A DNA stretch of 50,899 nt from Phocaeicola sp. (GCA_020026225.1 JAHHQU010000007.1:1-50899), one strand, 5' to 3'; shown: positions 16,079-25,836, numbered from the stretch's first letter. Numbers and translations are program-made. Notes: generated by a model from the letters alone, not told the origin.

Positions 16079-18121
16079 ATGAAAAGATTAAACTATACAC
16101 TGGGATTCCTGCTTGTACCCGCATTGTGTATGCCGCAGTCCATTCACTGGAAACGTTCGGGCTTTCAGATTCCCGAAGTGAAGGTGTACGGAAAACGCCC
16201 ACTCAAAGAAGTGGGGACACAACAGACCAAGCTGGACTCTACACAGTTGAAGGAAAACGTAGCCCTCTCCATTGCCGACGTGCTGACTTTCAGTACACCG
16301 GTCTTTGTGAAAAACTATGGACGTGCCACTTTGGCAACTGTCGCCTTCCGAGGAACTTCTGCCTCGCATACCCAAGTGTTGTGGAATGGAATGCGCATCA
16401 ATAACCCCATGATGGGTATGACCGATTTTTCTCTGATCCCATCGTATTTCATTGATGACGCTTCGTTGTTGCATGGAACTTCCTCTGTCAACGAAACCGG
16501 GGGTGGACTTGGTGGAGCAGTACGCCTGTCGACGGTACCGACCGACCATCAAGGATTCGGGATACAGTACATCCAAGGAATGGGCTCGTTCAAAACTTTC
16601 GATGAATTTCTGCGTCTCACCTATGGTGATGAGCACTGGCAGACTTCTACCCGCGTAGTCTACTCTTCTTCCCCCAATGATTTCAAATATGTGAACCGCG
16701 ACAAAAAGGAGAATGTATACGATGAGAATATGAATATTATTGATCAATACTATCCTACCGAAAGAAACAAGAGCGGTGCATTCAAGGATCTCCACGTCTT
16801 GCAGGAAGTGTATTACAACACTCGAAAAGGAGACCGTTTCGGATTGAATGCGTGGTACATTCATTCCAACCGTGAACTGCCGATGCTGACCACCGATTAT
16901 GGTTCGGACATGGACTTTGAAAATCGTCAGAAAGAAAATACTTTCCGTGGAATTCTTTCGTGGCAACATTTTTCAAACCGATGGAAGACAGATGTAAAGG
17001 CAGGCTATATTCATACCGACCTGCAATATAAATACAGCAGAGATTTGGGCAACGGAAACATTGCCAACATGTCGCATTCAAAAAGTTTGATTAATACCGT
17101 TTATGCTCAAACAGACGGCGAATTGTACTTTGGCGACCAGTGGCTACTCACCGCCAACCTGTCACTTCACCAGCATTTCGTAAAAAGCAAGGATAAGGAC
17201 ATCATCCTTCAAGATGGAAACAAAGGCGTAGTAGGCTACGATGCCAGCCGCACCGAGCTTTCTGGTTCCGTATCTGCCAAATGGAGACCAACCGACCGTT
17301 TCGGAGCTTCACTTGTCTTACGTGAAGATTTGTATTCTTCGTCAACCAGTCCGCTCATACCGGCTCTGTTTATCGATGGCGTACTCTGTCGCAAAGGTAA
17401 CATCACCGCCAAAGCGTCCATTTCACGCAATCACCGTTATCCATCCTTGAACGACCTTTACTTTCTTCCAGGTGGGAACCCCAACCTGAAGAGTGAGAAG
17501 GGATGGACTTATGATGCCGGCGTAAGCTTTGCTGTAGGCAAAGAAAACCGATATGCTCTTTCAGGAGGTGTGTCTTGGTTCGATTCTCACATTACCGACT
17601 GGATTATCTGGCTACCTACTCCCAAAGGATTTTTTTCTCCTCGTAACTTGAAGACCGTACATGCCTATGGAGTGGAAGCCAAAGCCGATTTGAATCTGCT
17701 TTTGGGAAAAGACTGGAAACTCGGAGTGAATTCCACTTACTCTTGGACTCCTTCCATCAACGATGGGGCTCCCATGACTCCAGCCGACCAATCTGTGGGA
17801 AAACAATTGCCTTATATACCAGAACATTCAGCTACTCTAACAGGCAGCCTGGCATGGCGCAGTTGGTCATTCCTTTATAAGTGGTGCTATTACAGCGAAC
17901 GCTTTACCATGTCGAGCAATGATGTCACTCTAACCGGAAAACTTCCCGAATATTTTATGAGTAACATCACCCTTGAAAAGAGACTTTCATTTTCTTGGTC
18001 TGACCTCTCCTTGAAAGGAACGGTAAACAACCTTTTTAACGAAGATTATCTGTCGGTTTTATCGCGACCGATGCCTGGCATTAACTTCGAAATATTCATC
18101 GGAATCACTCCCAAGTGGTAA
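16079..18121 (+). CDS. btuB: TonB-dependent cobamide receptor
   Basis: Outer-membrane receptor for TonB-driven cobamide import. About 680 residues: signal peptide MKRLNYTLGFLLVPALCMPQ, then a plug domain (about 25-150) with SIADVLTFSTPVFVKNYG, ATVAFRGTSASHTQVLWNG and ETGGGLGGAVRLST, then a beta-barrel ending in a terminal Trp (FIGITPKW). It lacks the N-terminal carboxypeptidase-like domain of SusC-type receptors, as expected for BtuB. ATG 16079 is chosen; the upstream extension starts with GTG inside btuG. A 10-bp perfect hairpin (18110-18136) overlaps its stop codon. Confidence 0.9.
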   Translation: MKRLNYTLGFLLVPALCMPQSIHWKRSGFQIPEVKVYGKRPLKEVGTQQTKLDSTQLKENVALSIADVLTFSTPVFVKNYGRATLATVAFRGTSASHTQVLWNGMRINNPMMGMTDFSLIPSYFIDDASLLHGTSSVNETGGGLGGAVRLSTVPTDHQGFGIQYIQGMGSFKTFDEFLRLTYGDEHWQTSTRVVYSSSPNDFKYVNRDKKENVYDENMNIIDQYYPTERNKSGAFKDLHVLQEVYYNTRKGDRFGLNAWYIHSNRELPMLTTDYGSDMDFENRQKENTFRGILSWQHFSNRWKTDVKAGYIHTDLQYKYSRDLGNGNIANMSHSKSLINTVYAQTDGELYFGDQWLLTANLSLHQHFVKSKDKDIILQDGNKGVVGYDASRTELSGSVSAKWRPTDRFGASLVLREDLYSSSTSPLIPALFIDGVLCRKGNITAKASISRNHRYPSLNDLYFLPGGNPNLKSEKGWTYDAGVSFAVGKENRYALSGGVSWFDSHITDWIIWLPTPKGFFSPRNLKTVHAYGVEAKADLNLLLGKDWKLGVNSTYSWTPSINDGAPMTPADQSVGKQLPYIPEHSATLTGSLAWRSWSFLYKWCYYSERFTMSSNDVTLTGKLPEYFMSNITLEKRLSFSWSDLSLKGTVNNLFNEDYLSVLSRPMPGINFEIFIGITPKW

Positions 18122-18136
18122 GTCGGACCACTTGGG
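18110..18136 (+). other. hairpin across the btuB stop codon
   Basis: CCCAAGTGGT (18110-18119) and ACCACTTGGG (18127-18136) form a perfect inverted repeat with a 7-base loop containing most of the TAA stop. No T-run follows, so it may act as an mRNA-stabilising or processing structure rather than a terminator. Confidence 0.6.
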
Positions 18137-18266
18137 ATTCGACCGACAATTAATTCGGGTCACGGGACATCCTCACTATTTAAAAGGAAAGAAACGTAAA
18201 AAAGCAAGAAGGATTCAACAGGAATCAGATGGATGAGGATAAATAAAATATAGTAATAGAAAAGGA

Positions 18267-18302
18267 GATTCAATCCGAAAAACAAAAGATTGAATCATTT
18301 TT
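18267..18302 (+). terminator. weak intrinsic terminator between btuB and the second propeller gene
   Basis: GATTCAATC (18267-18275) pairs with GATTGAATC (18288-18296) across a 12-base AC-rich loop, followed by ATTTTT. The stem is AT-rich, so partial read-through to the gene at 18330 is likely. Confidence 0.6.
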
Positions 18303-18329
18303 ATAATCAATTTAATAAGTATTAGTTTT

Positions 18330-19727
18330 ATGATGAAAAAGAACATTTTTTTCGCACTGAGTGCGTTGATGCTGTTTAGTTGTTCAGATGATGAAAACTT
18401 CAGCCAACCTGGTATTCATGTAATTAAAGATGCGGCCGAAGCTCCAATCCAGCCAGAAGGTTTCTACGTATTGAACGAAGGTTGGTTTGGTCATGACGCT
18501 GGCAGCATGAGCTATTTCAAGAAAAACGGAGAAAATTATGACATTACCTACTGGGCATACGCCAAAGCCAATGCTAATGAGACATTAGGCGTAACGTCAT
18601 GTTATGCTACTCCATGGGCAGGCGACTATTACATCGTGTCTAAAGACGACAAGCATTTAGTAGTAGCAGATGAAACTACCTTGAAGAAGGAATTTAGCTA
18701 CACGAATAAAGAACGTGGCAAACAAGCCTACTCTTTCGTAGGAGTTGATGACCAAAAAGGTTATCTTGGCTTCGATAAAGGTCTTTATGTTTACAACATT
18801 GCAACGAAGACCGTAGAAAAGCCCGTAGAAGGTATTAATGAAGGAATAGGAATCATGGCCTATTCACAAGGCAAAGTTTTCATTTCCTCTCCGAAAAAGC
18901 TGTATGTAGTAAATCCTACGACCGACAACGTAGATTTGACAAAGGAAATGACTGGGAAAATCTACTCATTGACTCTCGATAATGAAGGCAACGTTATAGT
19001 AGCAACAGAAAAGCAACTTTTCAAGATCAATCCTGTAAGCATGGAACAAACGGAAATCGCTTATCCTGATGGAGCAAAGGTAGAAGACCCTTGGGGATTT
19101 GCTTGGAATCCGGGAAGCTTGTGTGCCAGCCTTACTAAGAACAATATCTACTGGACTTCAAAGAATTCAGTTTACAAGACAAATGTAAGCACCGGCCTTT
19201 CAGAGAAGATCTATACACTGGGAAAAAGTGCAACCGGAGAAAAGCTCAGTTTCTACGGTGCTGGTCTCCGCGTTGATCCAATGACAGATGAACTGATTCT
19301 CTTGGTAAAACATGATGGATGGGGTGAAAATGGAATGTACAACTATCTTTACAAACTGGATGCCGACGGCAAAGAAATCTGTCATTTCAAGGTGTTGAAT
19401 GATGAAGGAACAGGATACTATTGGTTCCCTTCTATGCCAGTATTTGCAGATGCCAACAAGCCACAGATTCTTTTGAAGAAAGTTGAAATGAACCAGATTC
19501 CTGCAACAGAAATTGATTTGAAAGAAGTAGTCATCGACTACGACAACCTTTTCACTTCCATGATTTTCTCGTTAGAATCAGGAGATGACTCTATAGTAAA
19601 AGCTTCTATCCTCAACGGAAAACTTATACTAAAAGCTACAGAGACTAAAGGTACTACCGAATGTACTCTTAACGTAATCTCGAATGGAGTGAAAGTAAGC
19701 AAAGCCATTGAAATTGTAAATCAATAA
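18330..19727 (+). CDS. DUF5074/YncE-like beta-propeller surface lipoprotein (second BtuG-like protein)
   Basis: A 465-residue lipoprotein with lipobox LMLFSC (Cys18) followed by SDDENF, a strong surface-export signal. Residues about 45-370 form a propeller of the same family as BtuG: FYVLNEGWFGHDAGSMSYF parallels the GLFITNEGNFQYGNASLSYY start of BtuG. Blades such as LYVVNPTTDNVDLTKEMTG and LFKINPVSMEQTEIAYP follow. The last ~80 residues add a small beta domain. It closes the cobamide operon, 208 bp after btuB and behind a weak terminator. A cobamide-binding role is inferred from context and family; ligand preference may differ from BtuG. Confidence 0.8.
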   Translation: MMKKNIFFALSALMLFSCSDDENFSQPGIHVIKDAAEAPIQPEGFYVLNEGWFGHDAGSMSYFKKNGENYDITYWAYAKANANETLGVTSCYATPWAGDYYIVSKDDKHLVVADETTLKKEFSYTNKERGKQAYSFVGVDDQKGYLGFDKGLYVYNIATKTVEKPVEGINEGIGIMAYSQGKVFISSPKKLYVVNPTTDNVDLTKEMTGKIYSLTLDNEGNVIVATEKQLFKINPVSMEQTEIAYPDGAKVEDPWGFAWNPGSLCASLTKNNIYWTSKNSVYKTNVSTGLSEKIYTLGKSATGEKLSFYGAGLRVDPMTDELILLVKHDGWGENGMYNYLYKLDADGKEICHFKVLNDEGTGYYWFPSMPVFADANKPQILLKKVEMNQIPATEIDLKEVVIDYDNLFTSMIFSLESGDDSIVKASILNGKLILKATETKGTTECTLNVISNGVKVSKAIEIVNQ

Positions 19728-19746
19728 TTTCATTTATCCCCTTTAC

Positions 19747-19783
19747 AAGAAGAGCCGGCCTGTTTGACAGGTCGGCTCTTCTT
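19747..19783. terminator. bidirectional terminator between convergent genes
   Basis: AAGAAGAGCCG (19747-19757) pairs with CGGCTCTTCTT (19773-19783); inner CTG/CAG pairs extend the stem. A-rich and T-rich flanks on both sides fit termination of the cobamide operon (plus) and of the phosphodiesterase gene (minus). Confidence 0.85.
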
Positions 19784-19803
19784 AATTATAGCTAAAAACG
19801 AAT

Positions 19804-20733
19804 TTACTCAACGAAAATAGACTTGATAGGACGTGCAATCCATACCTGAGGTTGTTCGATACCGAAGATATAACCAATAGTTCCAGCAATATCATAGACC
19901 ATAGTAGACTCAGGAATCGTAAATCCTTTCTTAATGCCCTTACCTGAAAATACTACAGCTGTCTGCATTTCCTTCATGGTCTTGCCCCCATGCTTTTTGT
20001 CTATACCACCATGATCAGCCGAAAGGACAAAAACCGTTTCTTCAAACATACCTGCCTCTTTTACTGCCTGAACAATCTCACCCAAAGCATCATCAACGTG
20101 TGACATCTGTTCGGTATATTCTTGAGAATACCATCCATATTTATGTCCTGCATTATCTGGCTGAGCAAAAACAACTGAACAGAATGCAGGTTTTTTAGTG
20201 GTAATATAATTCAATGTTGAGGCCAATGCTTCTTTTGTATTTTCTGCAGAAAGTTCAACATGCTGAATGTAATTGATAGATAAAGTATCTACTACATAAC
20301 GCATACCACCCCATTCGTATATAAAACCCAATTCTGCCTTAGGATGCGCTTTACGAATAGTATAATAAAGGTCTGGGAACATGTTATTTTCTGTGACTAC
20401 ACGTGAAGGCAAATCTGGTGTTCGTGTATTCCAAGTGGTATATCCGTGTAGTTCTGGTCCAGCTCCCATAAACATGGAAGCCCAGTTTACCGCACTGGAT
20501 GAAGGAAGCACAGAACGGTTTACAAAAGTAGAAGAACCATCTGCAACCAACTTGCGAAAGTTCGGCATTTCTGGTCCATGATTCAACCGGTCTGCACTTA
20601 AACCATCAAAGCCCACCAAAATAACATGTTTAGGAGGATTTTTCATGCTTTGCGATTCTTGACTAACTTGACTACATGAAAACATGCCGAAAGTCACCAG
20701 TAAACAGGCGACCATTAAAGAATATTTCTTCAT
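19804..20733 (-). CDS. alkaline-phosphatase-superfamily lipoprotein (type I phosphodiesterase/nucleotide pyrophosphatase)
   Basis: A 309-residue lipoprotein (lipobox GMFSC, Cys20). It has the two-metal core of the phosphodiesterase/pyrophosphatase branch: VGFDGLSADRL (first Asp ligand), PSSSAVNWASMFMGA (nucleophile region), QPDNAGHKYGWY (Asp and His ligands), SADHGGIDKKHG (Asp-His and a further His). The catalytic residue could be Ser rather than the usual Thr in the PSSSAVNW segment. It is a single gene convergent to the cobamide operon. A near-consensus -7 (GATATTTG, about 20765-20772, minus strand) lies upstream. Substrate unknown. Confidence 0.82.
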   Translation of the reverse strand: MKKYSLMVACLLVTFGMFSCSQVSQESQSMKNPPKHVILVGFDGLSADRLNHGPEMPNFRKLVADGSSTFVNRSVLPSSSAVNWASMFMGAGPELHGYTTWNTRTPDLPSRVVTENNMFPDLYYTIRKAHPKAELGFIYEWGGMRYVVDTLSINYIQHVELSAENTKEALASTLNYITTKKPAFCSVVFAQPDNAGHKYGWYSQEYTEQMSHVDDALGEIVQAVKEAGMFEETVFVLSADHGGIDKKHGGKTMKEMQTAVVFSGKGIKKGFTIPESTMVYDIAGTIGYIFGIEQPQVWIARPIKSIFVE

Positions 20734-20846
20734 AGTAAAAACAATTGATTAATTATATCTGCAAATATCGACAATTTTCCACTTCTTTCAATGAATAAGA
20801 AGTATTTTAATTCAAGCAAGACTCGGATAAGATACACTTGCTGCAA

Positions 20847-23219
20847 TTATTCACTTTTCAATGATTTCGAAGGATTCTCGATAGCGGTTTTATACGTACA
20901 GAGTGTAACTACTGCCATTGTAATAACCAGTACCAACACAAATGCCTCCACGAAAGGCCATATACTTATACAAACATGGTATGCATACGTACTGTAATAG
21001 TAGTCCATCACAAAATAGCAGATAGGAGCAGCGACGACAAAACCAACAGCCAAAAGACCGATAAACCGCCGGTTGAACATCAAAATAATTTCAGAGATTT
21101 CAGCTCCATGTACCCTGCGTACTCCAATCTCTTTCCTGCGGTAATTCGTTTCAAATAAAAGCAGACCGATGACTCCCATCAAAGAGATGACAATTGCCAA
21201 AACAGAAAACAATGTAGTCAATTGAATCAATTTGCGTTCCTTCTGATATTGTTTGCTAAGTTCCTGGTCGAAGAAATTAAGTTCTATCTTTTCCAAATTG
21301 CAATTTGGAGCTACGGCAGCCACTGTTTCTCTGAGTGCCTGTAATACTTCTTGATAAGTCGCTCCTTGATTACTACGAATATACAGATGATACGGAACCC
21401 TCAACGAATGTTTACCCCAGATAAAGAAAGCAAAAGGTGTAGTTCCATACTGCAAGGGACGGAAACTGAAATCTTCACAAAACCCTACAATCGGTGCAAA
21501 TTCCTGATGACCATAAATCTTGTGTTCTAAAGTCAAAGCATCCTGCTTCTTGGCCTTTTGGTTAAGGATGAACACGCCATTCTCACTTTGCTCGTCAGAA
21601 GGCAAGAAATTACGTCCTTCCACTATCTCAATTCCTAATACGTCCAAAAAATTATACGAAACAGGATAGCATCTTAAAGTAAGATCTTGTGCTTTATCGG
21701 TTGAAGTTCCCCAGGTCATACCCCCAATGTCAACTAATGGTCCGTCTGCCCAAGCTACCGATTTGACTGCCGACTTATTCTCTAACTCTGCCGTCAAGGC
21801 CTGTTGGCTATTCTTATTAACAGAAATTGATGCAGTAAATAGATTCTCTTTATTGAATCCCATATCATAATTCATCATGAAATCATATTGACTCTTCAGC
21901 AATAAGGTGCAGGTTACAAAAGCCAGTGTGATGATGAACTGGAATCCGACTAAAGAATTTCGAAAGGCCTGATTGCTCTTGGCTTGTCCCATACTTCCTT
22001 TCAAAGCCAAGGCCGGTGAAAATGAGGTTACGTAAAGAGCAGGATAAATACTGGAAATCAATGTCATAAGAAGCCCCGCAACCATAGTAACCATTAATAC
22101 CATTGAATTCTCCTTAAATTCCAATGACGAACTTATCAAGCCTATAAATGACGATTGTTTGAACAGCATCACCCACACCAATGCCAAACAGATGGAAATG
22201 CCGACAAGCATCCCTGATTCAAGCATGAACTGCATGACCAACTCCCGTCTGGTGCTCCCTAAAATTTTCCGGGTATTGACTATCTTCAATTTCGTTGGGA
22301 CTTGTGCCATAAAGAAGTTCACATAATTAATCAATGTAATCAACAGGATCAATATGGCTATTAGCAAGAAGACATAAGTGGTAGTTTGATTTCCAATTTC
22401 AATGCCTATATTCTGTTTGAAGAAATAAAGCTCCTTTAACGGTAACAATGTGATTCTAGCGGATTCAATAATATCATTCACTTCTGCTTCAGAAGGTTTC
22501 TCTTCCGTGTCTTCATCCTGTTGTTCGGCTATCAATTCTTTGACTACTTCTATTGAGTTATTCTCAAGAATCTCCTTTTCCGTATTGGAGTGCAGTTTCA
22601 CAATGTGCATGAAAGACCATTCATTAAAATCGTTGATACACTTCCTTTCGATTCCATTGGAATAGACCATTTCTACCCTGCCCACGATGCAGTTGAGAGG
22701 CATATTCTTATAAATGGCACAGATGGCTCGTCTTTTACCATCGTTACAATGCAATACATCGCCTAGAGACACTTGCATCCGACTGGCCGCATTTTCACTC
22801 AATGCAACTTTCTCTTCAGTTCCCATTCCTTCAAAACTTCCCACCAGAGGTGTAAAATTCAGCACATCGAGTGCATCACGGGTGTATTCAGCACAAATCA
22901 ATTCATATTCCTTTTCATCGGCTTCATCACCTACGCAAACGGTTGTCTGGCTTCCATTTCCACCAAAAGCTGTTGTCACTCCATATTTCTCCACACAGGG
23001 TGACTTGTCTATAATTCGTTGGGCAAAAGGTCGGCTTAAGGATGTTTTGTTATCTTTACAATACATCACATAAATACGGTCTACGTCCTTTATTTGTTTG
23101 TTATAGCCCAAGTCATAACTCACTTGAACCCCAATAATATAGATAGCAGCAAAGGCTGCTGACATGCCCAGGATGTTTAACCATCCTGCCCCTTTTATTA
23201 ATTTTATCAGACTTTTCAT
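20847..23219 (-). CDS. FtsX/MacB-type ABC transporter permease (paralogue 1)
   Basis: An ABC3-type permease of about 790 residues. It has an N-terminal membrane helix (GWLNILGMSAAFAAIYIIGV), a long periplasmic MacB-PCD-like domain, and three membrane segments around residues 285-430. A second large periplasmic domain follows, then a C-terminal FtsX block with TLFSVLAIVISLMGVIGLLL and RRKEIGVRRVHGAEISEI. It is closely related to the permease at 30127 (shared LGYNKQIKDVDRIY). ATG 23219 (MKSLIKLIKG) is preferred by comparison with that paralogue; an ATG at 23234 is also possible, directly after the preceding stop. It is co-transcribed with the permease at 23235. No ATPase gene adjoins it; the one at 29348 may serve it. 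Confidence 0.88.
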   Translation of the reverse strand: MKSLIKLIKGAGWLNILGMSAAFAAIYIIGVQVSYDLGYNKQIKDVDRIYVMYCKDNKTSLSRPFAQRIIDKSPCVEKYGVTTAFGGNGSQTTVCVGDEADEKEYELICAEYTRDALDVLNFTPLVGSFEGMGTEEKVALSENAASRMQVSLGDVLHCNDGKRRAICAIYKNMPLNCIVGRVEMVYSNGIERKCINDFNEWSFMHIVKLHSNTEKEILENNSIEVVKELIAEQQDEDTEEKPSEAEVNDIIESARITLLPLKELYFFKQNIGIEIGNQTTTYVFLLIAILILLITLINYVNFFMAQVPTKLKIVNTRKILGSTRRELVMQFMLESGMLVGISICLALVWVMLFKQSSFIGLISSSLEFKENSMVLMVTMVAGLLMTLISSIYPALYVTSFSPALALKGSMGQAKSNQAFRNSLVGFQFIITLAFVTCTLLLKSQYDFMMNYDMGFNKENLFTASISVNKNSQQALTAELENKSAVKSVAWADGPLVDIGGMTWGTSTDKAQDLTLRCYPVSYNFLDVLGIEIVEGRNFLPSDEQSENGVFILNQKAKKQDALTLEHKIYGHQEFAPIVGFCEDFSFRPLQYGTTPFAFFIWGKHSLRVPYHLYIRSNQGATYQEVLQALRETVAAVAPNCNLEKIELNFFDQELSKQYQKERKLIQLTTLFSVLAIVISLMGVIGLLLFETNYRRKEIGVRRVHGAEISEIILMFNRRFIGLLAVGFVVAAPICYFVMDYYYSTYAYHVCISIWPFVEAFVLVLVITMAVVTLCTYKTAIENPSKSLKSE

Positions 23220-23234
23220 ACGTATTATTTCCAT

Positions 23235-25565
23235 TTATACTATCAAGTTATCTTTAGGATTTTCTTTCGCGATGGTATGGTATTGCCATAATACCAGCAT
23301 TGCAGTGATTACTTCCAAGACGATTAAGACAACCAAGAACTCCCACACAGAAATGGCTACGTGCTGTGTAAAGCTTTCCAAATATTCTGTTACTATAAAC
23401 CACGCAACCGGAACAGCAATCAAGAAGCCGGTCAATACAATTTTGAAATAAGGTTTATTCCCCAACCAAATAACTTCGTTGTAATCGGCTCCAAAAACTT
23501 TTCTTAAAGCTATTTCTTTTCTTCTGTGCTGCACGTCGAAAATTACCATAGAAAAAACGCCTATGAGAGACAATACGATGGCAAGAATTGAGAAATATAC
23601 TAGAATTCGCGAGAAACGGGTTTCCCTTTTATATTGCTTATCGAGAATGTCATCGTAGAACTTCACTTCAGTGGGATAAGACGAATCTATTTTTGCAATG
23701 GTTTCTTTAATGAAGGATGTAGCGGCCAAAGCATCGAAACCGGTATGCAGACGAACGTAAACGATAGGAGTATAACCATAGTCGACTGGAAGATAGCGGA
23801 ATGCCATCGGACTCTGCTCGTTACGGAAGGAGGTAAACTTTACATTTTCGCAAAATCCCACTATATCGACCTGTTTATCAGGCAAGAAACCAAGTTGCAA
23901 GTCATAAAGTTGCTGTGCTTTATGATTAAAAATAACCTCATTCTTACTTTGGTGAGAGAAATCTTGTCCCTCCAATAGGCTGATACCCATAGTCCTTAAA
24001 AATTCAGGAGACGTATAGATAAGGAAAGACGCAAACTGTCGCCCCTGATAATGAAAGCCTTCTGTACAATAAGTATCTTGCGAACCAACAATCTCTGAAG
24101 CAAAAGCAACTTCTTCTACCATTGGATTTTGTTTTAACTCTTCTTGTAACCAGATTCCTTTCTGTTTCGTCATTTTTTGAGTTAATTCTATAACTGCTAC
24201 CTGTTCTTTATCAAACTTTAAATCAGAATGTGACATCATCCGATTCTGTAGGAGAACATATAGTACAAACACCATCAGTACACATGAAATCACATACTGA
24301 ATAACCACTAAAACCGTTTTAATTTTCACTCCTGCAAGAGTCTGAGTAAAATCTCCCTTTAACGCTTTCATTAACGGAAATGAAGCAGCAGAGATTGCGG
24401 GATAAATGCCACAGAGCAGTCCATCGAAAGCAGCAATCAAGAGGATAAATATGGTAGTCGATTTATACGTACACAAATGAAAAGGTTCTTGGATGACATC
24501 ATGTAAGTATAAATACTCGGAAACGGGAATAGCCATTAGAATAGCTATCACAGCAGCGGATGTAAGTAAAATTGCCGTTTCTCCCATTATTTCAAGTTCG
24601 AGAATCAGTTCACTTTCACCCAATACTTTCCTCGTTTTGATAGTGTGTAGTCGTGATGGGATAAGAGAGGTATAGAAATTTGTAAAGTTCAGAAAACCTA
24701 TCAAAAGAATCATGAAAGAAATGACTGTCATACTATATACCTGAAGCCGACTACCACTGCGGAAAATTCTAGTATCGGCTACTTCTTCTTGAAAATAGAC
24801 ATCAGCCAAAGGAAGCAATTCAATTGGATGTAAATAAGTATGTTTCGAAAAATCAAAATGCTTATTAAATTCGTTGACTACCAGTGACTGATTCTCAACG
24901 TCATCTATCCGTACATAACAAAGAAAGTTGCTCGAATTAAAATCTTGAATCAAATCCGCAGGAAGTGGAAATAAAAGTTGATTCCGGATTTGGGAATTAT
25001 TTGGAAGATCTTGATAAACGGCACCGATTGTCCACATTGGCGACTGAATAAAATAATCATCGTTGACCTTTATTCCTTTTCCTATAGGCGATTCATTACC
25101 AAACCATTTGTGTGCTACACTTTTTGGAATGGCTACTTTCCCTTCTTCTATACAACTTTCATTTCCTTCTAAAATCTGAATACCAAAAACTCGGAAAAAG
25201 TCTTTACTCACTATATTAGCTTCTATTTTAAAACATTGAACAGATTTCTCATCGGACAAAATGGTAACAAACTTTTCTTCAACAAATGGACATAAAACGG
25301 TTCCCGCTTCAATGTGTTTGGAAGAATGAATGACCGCTTCCGCAAAGCCAAGAGGAAAAATGGAACGAAAACCTGTTTCGTTTGTTTGGTCGACCCGATA
25401 AATACACTCTGAATGAGGATGAAACCGATCAAACCCTTTCTCAAATTGAACCTGAGTAGATATGATAATGAAAGCACAAAAAGCCATCATAACACCTACC
25501 ATACTCAATGTCAATGGTACGAAATTTTTCCTAATAGTAAAGAATAAATTTTTTAGTATACTCAT
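23235..25565 (-). CDS. FtsX/MacB-type ABC transporter permease (paralogue 2)
   Basis: A 776-residue permease, first gene of a minus-strand pair driven by a sigma-54 promoter at 25613-25628. Visible parts: membrane helix at about 15-37 (FVPLTLSMVGVMMAFCAFII), a periplasmic domain, membrane segments at about 280-430, a second periplasmic domain, and the C-terminal block ILVYFSILAIVLSLIGVFSM with RRKEIALRKVFGAD. It is more distant from the other permeases here, suggesting a heteromeric complex. Its stop codon abuts the next gene. It is probably part of a macrolide-exporter/lipoprotein-mobilising type system together with the TolC and HlyD genes transcribed divergently. Confidence 0.88.
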   Translation of the reverse strand: MSILKNLFFTIRKNFVPLTLSMVGVMMAFCAFIIISTQVQFEKGFDRFHPHSECIYRVDQTNETGFRSIFPLGFAEAVIHSSKHIEAGTVLCPFVEEKFVTILSDEKSVQCFKIEANIVSKDFFRVFGIQILEGNESCIEEGKVAIPKSVAHKWFGNESPIGKGIKVNDDYFIQSPMWTIGAVYQDLPNNSQIRNQLLFPLPADLIQDFNSSNFLCYVRIDDVENQSLVVNEFNKHFDFSKHTYLHPIELLPLADVYFQEEVADTRIFRSGSRLQVYSMTVISFMILLIGFLNFTNFYTSLIPSRLHTIKTRKVLGESELILELEIMGETAILLTSAAVIAILMAIPVSEYLYLHDVIQEPFHLCTYKSTTIFILLIAAFDGLLCGIYPAISAASFPLMKALKGDFTQTLAGVKIKTVLVVIQYVISCVLMVFVLYVLLQNRMMSHSDLKFDKEQVAVIELTQKMTKQKGIWLQEELKQNPMVEEVAFASEIVGSQDTYCTEGFHYQGRQFASFLIYTSPEFLRTMGISLLEGQDFSHQSKNEVIFNHKAQQLYDLQLGFLPDKQVDIVGFCENVKFTSFRNEQSPMAFRYLPVDYGYTPIVYVRLHTGFDALAATSFIKETIAKIDSSYPTEVKFYDDILDKQYKRETRFSRILVYFSILAIVLSLIGVFSMVIFDVQHRRKEIALRKVFGADYNEVIWLGNKPYFKIVLTGFLIAVPVAWFIVTEYLESFTQHVAISVWEFLVVLIVLEVITAMLVLWQYHTIAKENPKDNLIV

Positions 25566-25612
25566 GATACAATCATTTTAAATACAATAAAGCATTGGTT
25601 CATCACTTCAAG

Positions 25613-25628
25613 AGCAAACTATATGCCA
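25613..25628 (-). promoter_or_regulatory. sigma-54 (-24/-12) promoter for the minus-strand permease pair
   Basis: The minus strand reads TGGCAT-ATAGT-TTGCT, matching TGGCAY-N5-TTGCW. The GG and GC dinucleotides are exactly 10 bases apart. The expected start site is about 35-40 bp before the gene at 25565. A phased half-site array lies 54 bp upstream (25683-25721). Confidence 0.8.
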
Positions 25629-25682
25629 CAGGAAATAAAGTGCTGAATATTAGACCTTAACTACTACAAAGGCAACTATAGG

Positions 25683-25721
25683 CGTTAAATATCTTTACAC
25701 TACCTGTAAAATGACTTTACA
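25683..25721 (-). promoter_or_regulatory. enhancer-like array for the minus-strand sigma-54 promoter
   Basis: Read toward the promoter (minus strand): TGTAAA-N5-TTTACA-N5-TGTAAA-N5-TTAACG. The four 6-bp half-sites start every 11 bp and form two tandem palindromes. The promoter-proximal edge is 54 bp from the -24 element. The order matches the array at 29090. Likely binding site of the sigma-54 activator encoded at 35756 (inference). Confidence 0.72.
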
Positions 25722-25797
25722 AACACTATTTCCTTACTAAGCCGACTATCGAGAAAAGAACAGTTTATAAAGCCAAATGACTATTTCATCTACCGAT

Positions 25798-25836
25798 TGT
25801 AAATCCTTTTAACAGCAGTTGTAAAGTAATTTAACA
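25798..25836 (+). promoter_or_regulatory. enhancer-like array for the TolC/HlyD sigma-54 promoter
   Basis: TGTAAA-N5-TTAACA-N5-TGTAAA-N5-TTAACA, with half-sites at 25798, 25809, 25820 and 25831, an exact 11-bp period. It ends 53 bp before the -24 element at 25890. The remainder of 25566-25933 is AT-rich spacer between the divergent promoters. Confidence 0.75.
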
